Below, piece after piece: positions 58,164 through 64,000 of a stretch of DNA of 64,000 nt; the stretch's first letter is position 1; each line of letters opens with the position of its first letter. The position numbers and the translations under genes are program-made. Under the pieces are notes generated by a model. The model was not told the DNA's origin. It saw only the letters and a program-made list of their open reading frames with translations, and did not search any database. This DNA is from Pseudarthrobacter sp. NamE2. GTDB lineage: Bacteria; Actinomycetota; Actinomycetes; Actinomycetales; Micrococcaceae. The stretch lies in the NCBI RefSeq assembly GCF_005796205.1, contig NZ_VAHN01000001.1, positions 248,001 to 312,000 on the forward strand, read 5' to 3'.

Positions 58164-58634
58164 ATGACGCCAGAGCAGAAGCTCGCCGGGGCGGGCTTGA
58201 CGTTGCCGCCGCCGCACCCGCTGGTTGGAACCTTTGCGCTCGTCGCGCAGCGCGGGGACGTCCTTTATGTTTCCGGGCATGGGGCGTTCGCGGACGGAGA
58301 GCCGATCCATCGCGGCAAGCTGGGAGCGGACCTCACCACAGCGGAAGGAAAGGAGGCTGCGCAGGCCGTCATGCTTGCCCTGCTCGGCAGTGTGCGCGAC
58401 CACATCGGCGGACTGGACCGAGTCAACCGTGTTCTGAAGGTCCTCGTTTTTGTGAACAGTACGCCCGAGTTCTCTGAGCACCATCTTGTTGCCAATGGCT
58501 CCACCGAAGTGCTCGCTACCGCTTTCGGCAAGGAGCGGCTGCCCGCCCGGTCGGCTATTGGAGTCAGTTCCCTTCCACTTGGGTTCGCAGTGGAAGTCGA
58601 GGCGATTGTTGAAATCGCCCCTGCCGTCCCCTAA
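58164..58634 (+). CDS. RidA (YjgF/YER057c/UK114) family protein in island
   Basis: A 156-residue member of the Rid family, whose archetype hydrolyses reactive enamines/imines from PLP enzymes. It has VSGHGAF near residue 37 and the segments VMLALLGSVRDHIGGLDRVNRVLKVLVFVNSTPEF and PARSAIGVSSLPLGFAVEVEAIVEI, the last containing the usual RSAIGV-type strand with the arginine. The archetypal catalytic arginine appears present in PARSA. It is a cargo-like gene with no obvious partner in the island. Confidence 0.85.
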   Translation: MTPEQKLAGAGLTLPPPHPLVGTFALVAQRGDVLYVSGHGAFADGEPIHRGKLGADLTTAEGKEAAQAVMLALLGSVRDHIGGLDRVNRVLKVLVFVNSTPEFSEHHLVANGSTEVLATAFGKERLPARSAIGVSSLPLGFAVEVEAIVEIAPAVP

Positions 58635-58736
58635 CCGCCCACTTCACCGCACAAGGCGACGAGCCTGTCGTGCCCCAGGTCCTTCCGTGCGGGGTTTCGG
58701 CCGGTTCTCCCGACCGTACCGTCCTAGACTTTCGGC

Positions 58737-58904
58737 ATGCACCCCTTAGTGGCGATCGGCCTGGTGTTCCTTACCGGGCTTGCCTGGACGGTCACCGTCC
58801 TGACCTTGTTGATCGCCCTGGCGAAAGACCGGCGGCGTCCGCAGACGGAAGTCAGAACCACTGATCAGGCGGAGGCCCAGACGGCTGATGTTGAGGCAGT
58901 GTAG
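58737..58904 (+). CDS. Small single-pass membrane protein in island
   Basis: A 55-residue ORF: a hydrophobic helix (LVAIGLVFLTGLAWTVTVLTLLIALA) followed by KDRRR and an acidic/polar tail. TAGACT lies five bases before ATG 58737, so expression could be leaderless. It resembles small phage or plasmid membrane proteins in size and topology, but has no recognised family. Confidence 0.5.
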   Translation: MHPLVAIGLVFLTGLAWTVTVLTLLIALAKDRRRPQTEVRTTDQAEAQTADVEAV

Positions 58905-58959
58905 ATAGAGCCCTTGGTTCCGCCGGGCTCCGGGGTTCTCAGTGCAGGACTGCGTCCAG

Positions 58960-59031
58960 CTACCTGGGCAGGGTGAAGAGGCTCTTGGAGTCGTCGGGAT
59001 GCGCCGGAGCCCTCACGCGGACGACGGTCAT
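58960..59031 (-). CDS. Possible 23-residue ORF coupled to the preceding gene
   Basis: An ATGA-type overlap with the stop of the 59028-59234 gene begins a short frame (MTVVRVRAPAHPDDSKS...) preceded by GAGAAGG. It could be a tiny translated peptide or a decayed gene end. Evidence is only positional. Confidence 0.25.
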   Translation of the reverse strand: MTVVRVRAPAHPDDSKSLFTLPR

Positions 59032-59234
59032 GCCTTCTCCTTCTGTACGGCCACGATGAAGCGGCGGGCACGCCAAACCAAGTGGGTGCGCTCAATGCCG
59101 TACTTGGTGGAGAACGTCACAGCCAGCATCTTGTTCTCATCCCTGCTGATCTCGGTCACGACGAAGACTTGGCGCTCCGGGTTCTGTGACCACCACCGGT
59201 CGTCCACGCCCTCCAGGGCCGTGTACACGGACAT
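59028..59234 (-). CDS. Hypothetical protein in island
   Basis: About 68 residues from ATG 59234 (MSVYTALEGVDDRWWSQNPERQVFVVTEIS to the basic C-terminus RRFIVAVQKEKA). The ORF extends to 59309, and no ribosome site clearly chooses the start. Strands around VFVVTEISRDENKMLAVTF and a helix resemble small beta-rich plasmid or phage proteins. No family recognised. Confidence 0.45.
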   Translation of the reverse strand: MSVYTALEGVDDRWWSQNPERQVFVVTEISRDENKMLAVTFSTKYGIERTHLVWRARRFIVAVQKEKA

Positions 59235-59321
59235 CTGGTCTGCTCGGACGCTACCGTTCTTCCTCGGAACCCTGCTTGGCCTAACCGTTGTTGAGACGGG
59301 CGCTCTCAAGGTCTAGTGAAG

Positions 59322-59618
59322 CTATTCCGTGCATGGATGCGGCAGTATCTGCGCTGACCTTCTTCTTCCCAGCAGTTCGGCCAACTCAGCCGCCTTTTGA
59401 GCCGATGAAGTTTTGCGAATCTCTGTAGTGGGCCGCCGTTCGCTCATTGCGATGATCTGTTCGTAGTGACTTACGGTGAAGCGGATGGTGCGCTTATTGA
59501 GCCGCAAGTGAGGCCAAGCGTTGGTGTAGTACATTTTCCGCACCATTTGCAGGGACACGCCCAAGCGCTCAGCGAGTTCTTCTGGCGTGAAAAGTTGGTC
59601 CATACCGGTCATTGCCAT
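59322..59618 (-). CDS. Excisionase/MerR-like helix-turn-helix protein
   Basis: A 98-residue DNA-binding protein. Residues 7-55 form the helix-turn-helix of the excisionase/AlpA-type family (LFTPEELAERLGVSLQMVRKMYYTNAWP, then LNKRTIRFTVSHYEQII). A Lys/Arg-rich tail follows. GAAGGAG precedes ATG 59618. Beside the right-hand att-like repeat, it could be the element's recombination directionality factor, but no integrase is present to work with it. Confidence 0.75.
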   Translation of the reverse strand: MAMTGMDQLFTPEELAERLGVSLQMVRKMYYTNAWPHLRLNKRTIRFTVSHYEQIIAMSERRPTTEIRKTSSAQKAAELAELLGRRRSAQILPHPCTE

Positions 59619-59854
59619 TCTGTTGCTCCTTCGGAGAAAACGATGTACTCGTACTCCTATCCGCGAGAGGACGTGACGGCGGCCCACGGGGCATAGGGGG
59701 TGTACGTTAGCCGCTCTGGAGCAAGCCGCACGAGTGCAGGTGTGGCGTGGTTGGCGTGCTTGAACGACTGTAATTTGCGGTGTGTGAGGCGGGTCAAGGT
59801 GTAACAAAAAGCCCGTAATCTAGCGATTTTTCTTGATCACGACACGCCGGGAGT

Positions 59855-59880
59855 GGGGTTCAAGTCCCCCTCCGCGCACA
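59855..59880 (+). other. Right 26-base att-like direct repeat
   Basis: Identical over 26 bases to the tRNA-Leu 3' end at 56910-56935. Downstream DNA resumes with CACAGGAAAAA and a hairpin at 59887-59921 that may have been the tRNA's original terminator. Confidence 0.75.
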
Positions 59881-59886
59881 CAGGAA

Positions 59887-59921
59887 AAAGGCCTGGAAGA
59901 TCATCAATCTTCCCGGCCTTT
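59887..59921 (+). terminator. Hairpin terminator beyond the right repeat
   Basis: Fifteen-base arms with one mismatch (59887-59901 and 59907-59921) around a five-base loop, likely the tRNA-Leu terminator before insertion. Confidence 0.7.
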
Positions 59922-60025
59922 CTTGTGCCAACCTGCTTCTGCCGGCCTGCGCCAGGCTGATCGATAACCGCAATTCATTTCTTGCCACACTGGTAACGCA
60001 GCGGCGGGCACGGCACGATAGGCGC

Positions 60026-60700
60026 ATGGAGGAAGTCGCGCCGGAGGGAAATGTCCCGGGCCATGTGGTGCTGCTCGGTGATTCCATCTTTGACAATGCC
60101 GCCTACGTGGGCGGCAGCCCCGACGTCGTCTCCCAGCTCAGGCACGAACTGGGCGGCTGGCAGTGCTCGCTGTTGGCCGTCGACGGCGACGTGATAGCGG
60201 GCGTCCAGCGGCAGTTGGGCGCATTGCCACAGAATGCAACGCACCTCGTAGTCAGCGTCGGCGGCAACGACGCCCTGGGGTATGGCTCCTTGCTGCAGGA
60301 ACGCCCGGAGACCGTTGCCCATGCCCTCCTGCTCCTGGCTGCAGCACAGAGACGGTTCGCGGAGGAGTACTACGCCATGCTGGACGCCGTTACAGCTATT
60401 GGCCTCCCCGCCGCCGTATGCACCATTTACGACACTCCCCCATCCGGTCCGCAACAGCCTGTGGTCAAAGCAGCCCTGTGCCTCTTCAACGACGCCATCA
60501 CCAGGGCAGCATTTACACGTGGCCAGGCGGTGGTGGACCTCCGGCTCATTTGTTCCGAGGACGGGGACTATGCCAACCCGATTGAGCCGTCGGAACAGGG
60601 CGGACGAAAGATAGCGCAGGCCATTGCTGCCTTCGCGAGGACCTCCGGTCCTTCCGCGTGGCCGTTCGTGGTGGCAAACGCGAAGCTGCCGCCGCGCTAG
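60026..60700 (+). CDS. SGNH/GDSL hydrolase-like protein
   Basis: A 224-residue SGNH-fold esterase-like protein. Block I GDS is in VVLLGDSIFDNAAYVGG near residue 17 and block III GGND is in VSVGGNDALGYG near 76, giving the nucleophile serine and oxyanion residues. The C-terminal His/Asp block is less clear (IEPSEQGGRKIAQA), so activity is uncertain. No signal peptide is seen. It is convergent with a small membrane protein with a four-base overlap. Confidence 0.8.
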   Translation: MEEVAPEGNVPGHVVLLGDSIFDNAAYVGGSPDVVSQLRHELGGWQCSLLAVDGDVIAGVQRQLGALPQNATHLVVSVGGNDALGYGSLLQERPETVAHALLLLAAAQRRFAEEYYAMLDAVTAIGLPAAVCTIYDTPPSGPQQPVVKAALCLFNDAITRAAFTRGQAVVDLRLICSEDGDYANPIEPSEQGGRKIAQAIAAFARTSGPSAWPFVVANAKLPPR

Positions 60701-60933
60701 TGCGGACGCAGCCGCCGTGTCCGGGGGTGCCGGTCCTGCGGCTCCGGACTCGACCCCGCGGCGGCGGACTGGTAGTCCACCTTGCGCCGGCGGTTGCCCG
60801 TCCGGTTTTCCCGCCGCTCCTGCCGCCTGGCCTTTCTTTCCGGCCGGTCAATGGCGGACAGGATGGCAAACGTCACCACCATCCACAGCAGCGCTGTCAT
60901 CAACACCAAGTAGATTCCCATCTCAGTGTCCAT
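60697..60933 (-). CDS. Small basic membrane protein
   Basis: A 78-residue protein with an N-terminal helix (MGIYLVLMTALLWMVVTFAILSAI) and a highly basic tail (RPERKARRQERRENR...). It overlaps the convergent SGNH gene by four bases. No family assigned; the topology resembles small membrane-tethered regulators. Confidence 0.55.
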   Translation of the reverse strand: MDTEMGIYLVLMTALLWMVVTFAILSAIDRPERKARRQERRENRTGNRRRKVDYQSAAAGSSPEPQDRHPRTRRLRPH

Positions 60934-61003
60934 GGGCCAATTTTATGACCTGGCCGTCATTCCCGGGAGGGCCTGTGGAAACTGTCGCGGCACCTGGCTC
61001 CGG

Positions 61004-61972
61004 TCACAGCAACCCCAGGCCCCGTACCGCTGCCATGACGTCCGGTACCGTCACCGCCAGGAGCGCCGGATCGGGCCGGTCCGCGAACGTCTCACCCAGA
61101 CGCAGTTCAGCGTACGTCAATACGGTGTGCGGCCCCGGGGGCGGTCCCCAGATCTCGGGCGGGGCAGGGCCAAAGAGCACCACCGATGGTGTTCCGTAGG
61201 CCGACGCCAGATGCGCTGCGCCGGTGTCCGCGGAAACAACCACCTTCGCATCGGCAATCGTCGCAGCAAACTCGGCCAATCCCAGCCTGGATGCGAGTAC
61301 TGCCTCATCCGGCAATCCTGCCAGCCGGCACACTTCCGCCGCCCGGTCCTTTTCCGAAGCTCCTCCTGTAAAGACAACGTGGTGGCCTGCCTGGTCCAGC
61401 TCCCTGGCAACGGCGGCAAATCGGTCAGCCGGCCACAGGCGGCTTCCGTACGCTGCCCCAACGTGCAGAACCGTGGCGCCCGGAACCGGGCTGGGAACAT
61501 GCGGACGCTCCAGGTGTACGTCCAGGGGGTCGGCCTCGATGCCGTGCCATTCGAGGAGGCGGACCCACCGTTCCCGCTCGTGCAGCTCTGGCCGCCATGG
61601 TGGCCCGTCGAAGAAGTCGCTCTTGTGTCCGATCGTGCGCCGGGCCTCAAGCGCCGCAACCCTGCCCGCGCTTTCCGGGCCGCTGCCGTGCAGGTTGACG
61701 GCGACGTCCACCGCCCCCGGATCCATGGCGAGCGGCTCGTCAAGGCCGTGTGTGGGCAGCAGTTCATAGCCGCCCACGAGCCCCAACGCCTCAGACAGCC
61801 ATCCCTGGGCGGCGTACCTCAGGCGGTGCCCGGGAAACTCCCGCCGGAGTGCTTTGAGGGCGGGCACTGCCACCAGCAGGTCCCCCAGCTTAAGCGCACG
61901 CAGAACTAGCAGTTCGGGCTTTCCGTCTATCAGGCGGTCTTCGCCTTTGTGAAGATCTCCCGTGCGGCTCAT
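61004..61972 (-). CDS. Glycosyltransferase family 9 (heptosyltransferase-like)
   Basis: A 322-residue GT-B enzyme of GT9 with the N-terminal LVLRALKLGDLLVAVPALKALRREFPGH and the sugar-nucleotide segment VVSADTGAAHLASAYGTPSVVLFGP near residue 245. GT9 includes LPS heptosyltransferases; in actinobacteria they modify cell-surface glycans, with unknown acceptors. Its start overlaps the upstream GT9 stop by four bases. It is preceded in the operon by the second GT9. Confidence 0.88.
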   Translation of the reverse strand: MSRTGDLHKGEDRLIDGKPELLVLRALKLGDLLVAVPALKALRREFPGHRLRYAAQGWLSEALGLVGGYELLPTHGLDEPLAMDPGAVDVAVNLHGSGPESAGRVAALEARRTIGHKSDFFDGPPWRPELHERERWVRLLEWHGIEADPLDVHLERPHVPSPVPGATVLHVGAAYGSRLWPADRFAAVARELDQAGHHVVFTGGASEKDRAAEVCRLAGLPDEAVLASRLGLAEFAATIADAKVVVSADTGAAHLASAYGTPSVVLFGPAPPEIWGPPPGPHTVLTYAELRLGETFADRPDPALLAVTVPDVMAAVRGLGLL

Positions 61973-63111
61973 GGGTCCTGCCTGCCGGCGCCGGTGGCGA
62001 TGAGGCTTCGGACGTCCTCATAAACGTCCCGGACTGCCACATCTGCCACTACGGAGTCGTCGTGGGAACAACGGGGCGCCGTCCAGCCCACCTGCGTGAC
62101 ATCGATCCCGCAGGTAGGGCACGCCGTGACCCACGAGGCATGGATGCGGTGAAGGCTCCTGCCGAGCGCTCCGGCGTTGATGACGTTGCCCAACCAGAAA
62201 ACGCCGACGGTGGGAACGCCGAGGGCCTGGGCAAGGTGACGGGGACCGCTGTCATTGCCAACTACAACGGCTGCCTTGGCCAACAGGTTAACCAGGCCCG
62301 CCATATCCAGCTGCCCGGCCACGGAAGTGACATTGGCGGAACCTGCAAGGCCGGCGATGCGCTCCGCCAGGTCCTCTTCGCTCTTGTCCCCGACCACCAG
62401 CACCTGGCACCCGTCGGCAGCACAAGCGGCTGACAGTTCCGCGAAGCGTTCCACGGGCCAACGACGGCGGGGGTCCGTGGCGCCCGGGTGGATCACCACA
62501 AGCGGTTGGCCGCCGCCGTCAGCTGCCGGGATGCCTTCCTGCAGCCCCGCAACGGGCTCAAGCCGGGCCTCGAGGTCAACAGGGTCAGCCCCGGCGAACC
62601 CGGCCACCTCCACGGCCCGCAACGGCTCGTTCTGGTAATAGATGTACGGGATGGTCCGTTCCAGGCTGGCAGCATCCGCCGTACGGGTGCCCACGGTGTG
62701 GCGGGCGCCCAGCCGCAAAAGGAACGGGTTCGAATAGCGCCCGCCCCCGTGCACCTGGACCGCGAGGTCGAACCGGCGGGCCCGCATCTCCTCGAAGAAC
62801 CGTTCCAGGGCCTCCGGGTCCTCCGTGCCGGGCCGCACGCCTTCGGCATAGGGAAGGACCTGCACCTCGTCAACAGGACTTTTCACCGCCGCCAGCAGCG
62901 CCTTATGGATAGGCGTGCCCAGCAGGGTCAGGGTTGCCCCGGGATACGCGGCCTTCAGCGCCGCCATGGCGGGGATGGCGAAAATCAGGTCGCCCAGCCC
63001 GCCCCCGCGCAGCACGACGATCCTGGACACGTCCTCGAACTTTTCCAGCACAGGCCCTACCCCGATGCCAACCTGGCCGGCACCGCCGAACTCTGCAGTC
63101 AGCTGCTCCAC
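61969..63111 (-). CDS. Glycosyltransferase family 9 protein, longer paralogue
   Basis: A 380-residue GT9 with the N-terminal VVLRGGGLGDLIFAIPAMAALKAAYPGA near residue 33 and the donor-binding GNDSGPRHLAQALGVPTVGVFW near 287. Residues about 325-345 add a cysteine-containing tail (CPTCGIDVTQVGW). The ORF begins GTG 63111. It is the first gene of the GT9 pair and divergent from the DUF4193 gene. Confidence 0.88.
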   Translation of the reverse strand: MEQLTAEFGGAGQVGIGVGPVLEKFEDVSRIVVLRGGGLGDLIFAIPAMAALKAAYPGATLTLLGTPIHKALLAAVKSPVDEVQVLPYAEGVRPGTEDPEALERFFEEMRARRFDLAVQVHGGGRYSNPFLLRLGARHTVGTRTADAASLERTIPYIYYQNEPLRAVEVAGFAGADPVDLEARLEPVAGLQEGIPAADGGGQPLVVIHPGATDPRRRWPVERFAELSAACAADGCQVLVVGDKSEEDLAERIAGLAGSANVTSVAGQLDMAGLVNLLAKAAVVVGNDSGPRHLAQALGVPTVGVFWLGNVINAGALGRSLHRIHASWVTACPTCGIDVTQVGWTAPRCSHDDSVVADVAVRDVYEDVRSLIATGAGRQDP

Positions 63112-63318
63112 AAACGCCCCTTCGATCGGGCGGAGACCGCGTTGGATCCGCCTGCCTCCGCTGCTCGTGCAGCCACGCCGGGGTCACAAGCCGGGTGGCC
63201 GCCTCCCAGAACCTATACCCAGGCAGCGGCAAATATACTCCGCCTATTGGGGAATACCCGCCGGATGCTGTACGTTTCATACCCGACAGGCGAACCAAAG
63301 AAAAGAGAAACACCTAAA

Positions 63319-63621
63319 GTGGCAACCGATTACGATGAACTGCGTTCCGACGTCAAGGAATCGCAGGACAACTCCCTCGAGCAGCTTCAGTCCGCAAACG
63401 CTCCCGACGCACGCAGTGTAGTCCTTGAGCTGGACGAGGCTGACGGGCTTGACGGCGCCGGCGTCCCCGGCGGCGAATTCGTGGCCGAGGAACTCGTGGT
63501 GCAGGTCATTCCGCAGGCCGAAGACGAATTCACCTGCTACTCCTGCTTCCTGGTCCGTCACCGGTCCCAGATCGCCCGCCAAAAGGACGGGCACAGCTAC
63601 TGCACAGAGTGCGAGGGCTAG
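63319..63621 (+). CDS. DUF4193 family protein
   Basis: A 100-residue protein of the actinobacterial DUF4193 family. It is an acidic N-terminal region (VATDYDELRSDVKESQDNSLEQLQSANAPDARS) followed by a zinc-ribbon-like C-terminus with CYSC and CTEC. GTG 63319 is preceded only by a weak AAAGAGAAA. The family's role is unknown; the cysteine pairs suggest metal or zinc binding. The ORF open to 62488 is a shadow of the GT9 gene. Confidence 0.8.
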   Translation: MATDYDELRSDVKESQDNSLEQLQSANAPDARSVVLELDEADGLDGAGVPGGEFVAEELVVQVIPQAEDEFTCYSCFLVRHRSQIARQKDGHSYCTECEG

Positions 63622-63673
63622 GACAAAATTCCTCTCCAGGTGCTCCGGACAAATCTACGGCACCGGCGGATCG

Positions 63674-63700
63674 AAGGCACGCTGCACGCCAGCGTGCCTT
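63674..63700 (+). terminator. Terminator after the DUF4193 gene
   Basis: Ten-base arms AAGGCACGCT and AGCGTGCCTT around a seven-base loop, 52 bases after the stop. Confidence 0.65.
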
Positions 63701-63775
63701 TCCGCTTTAAGCCAACCTGCAGCTGCCCCCGCTACGGTTGACGTTCATGGTTAAGAAAATTCGGACGCGTTCCCG

Positions 63776-64000
63776 ATGTGGCGCATGAACGACCTGCCCG
63801 GCGACGTCTTCCAAGCAATGGCTGAATCACTTTCCCGTGCCGAACCTCCGGCCATCACCGTGACGGAGCTCGTACTCGCGGTGCTGGTTGCAGCCGCCCT
63901 CTCCATCCCACACCGCTCCTGGAGGTACTTCGGTCTCCTGGCCACCGTGGTCCATGAACTTGGCCACGCCTTTGCAGCCGTCACCAGCGGGCAACGCTTG
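63776..64000 (+). CDS. M50-family membrane metallopeptidase, N-terminal part
   Basis: The first 75 residues of a protein that runs off the window. Helix-forming segments VTELVLAVLVAAALSIP and GLLATVVHELGHAFAAVTSG are visible; HELGHAFA carries the HExxH zinc motif of the M50 (M50B-like) group. The ATG at 63776 has no ribosome site, and MNDLPGD at 63785 is an alternative. It is unrelated in position to the site-2 protease at 47484. Confidence 0.8.
   Translation, partial: MWRMNDLPGDVFQAMAESLSRAEPPAITVTELVLAVLVAAALSIPHRSWRYFGLLATVVHELGHAFAAVTSGQRL

Larger units (their letters stand above)
56936..59880. mobile_element. Putative tRNA-Leu-associated integrative island, integrase-less
   Basis: About 2.9 kb bracketed by the 26-base tRNA 3'-end repeat. 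It contains an excisionase-like HTH gene beside the right repeat, a RidA-family gene and four or five small orphan ORFs, mostly with lower GC than flanking DNA. No tyrosine or serine integrase is visible in any frame, so this is probably a degraded or non-autonomous element. The boundary repeat is seen; the mobile history is inferred. Confidence 0.65.

Noticed and set aside
57993..58484. Reverse ORF of 163 codons opposite the RidA gene, considered as an integrase remnant
   Set aside because: No integrase motifs; it is antisense to RidA and the non-coding stretch.
62488..63318. Upstream extension of the DUF4193 ORF
   Set aside because: It is a shadow of the GT9 gene; the family start is at the GTG at 63319.

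Overview
The window is chromosomal DNA of a high-GC actinobacterium, most likely Micrococcaceae and close to Arthrobacter/Pseudarthrobacter. The evidence is the Pup-proteasome locus with a natural PafB-PafC fusion, mycothiol ligase MshC, RbpA, a diheme QcrC and CtaF respiratory chain, families DUF3043, DUF4193 and DUF5703, and heavy use of GTG starts and leaderless-looking promoters. No CRISPR array, rRNA or complete insertion sequence was seen. There is one tRNA gene.

Layout. 1-8531: partial M13 peptidase, leuA behind a leucine-rich leader peptide, recO-uppS, an alpha/beta hydrolase, pyrD, a DUF3043 membrane protein and an M20 dipeptidase. 8694-19274: an IscA-type Fe-S protein and the aerobic respiratory genes. 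ctaC-ctaD-ctaF run forward and ctaE-qcrC-qcrA-qcrB run in reverse. Between them sit ptsH and a divergent DasR-like GntR regulator sharing a dre-like palindrome; trpD is divergent from ctaE. 19280-25761: small regulators and hypotheticals, a three-gene type III polyketide synthase cassette (synthase, methyltransferase, flavin monooxygenase), an NTF2-like protein and peptide deformylase. 25831-35908: an RlmA-type methyltransferase, an NfeD-SPFH pair, rbpA with a SigR-type promoter, a dolichyl-phosphate-mannose-type synthase, an amidohydrolase, a Ski2-like helicase and tatC-tatA.

35919-47384: the Pup-proteasome neighbourhood, read in reverse as trmI, arc, dop, pup, prcB, prcA, pafA, two FKBP isomerases and pafBC. 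Pup is deamidated by Dop, ligated to targets by PafA, and delivered by ARC to the PrcA/PrcB core; PafBC is a WYL-domain DNA-damage regulator. 47484-56682: a site-2 protease, HAD phosphatase, PAC2 protein, mshC, uppP, aldo/keto reductase, small proteins, an acyl-CoA dehydrogenase-like flavoprotein and an M20 peptidase.

56851-59880: tRNA-Leu(GAG), whose last 26 bases (through the base after the discriminator) are repeated about 2.9 kb downstream. The pair brackets a small, lower-GC, integrase-less island with an excisionase-like HTH protein, a RidA-family protein and several orphan small genes. This is the clearest accessory region. 59881-64000: SGNH hydrolase, two overlapping GT9 glycosyltransferases, a DUF4193 protein and the start of an M50-type membrane peptidase.

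The points most worth following up are the tRNA-Leu island, the polyketide cassette with its AT-rich operator-like promoter, the dre-like site at ptsH/gntR, the leuA attenuator, and the dual promoters of rbpA.
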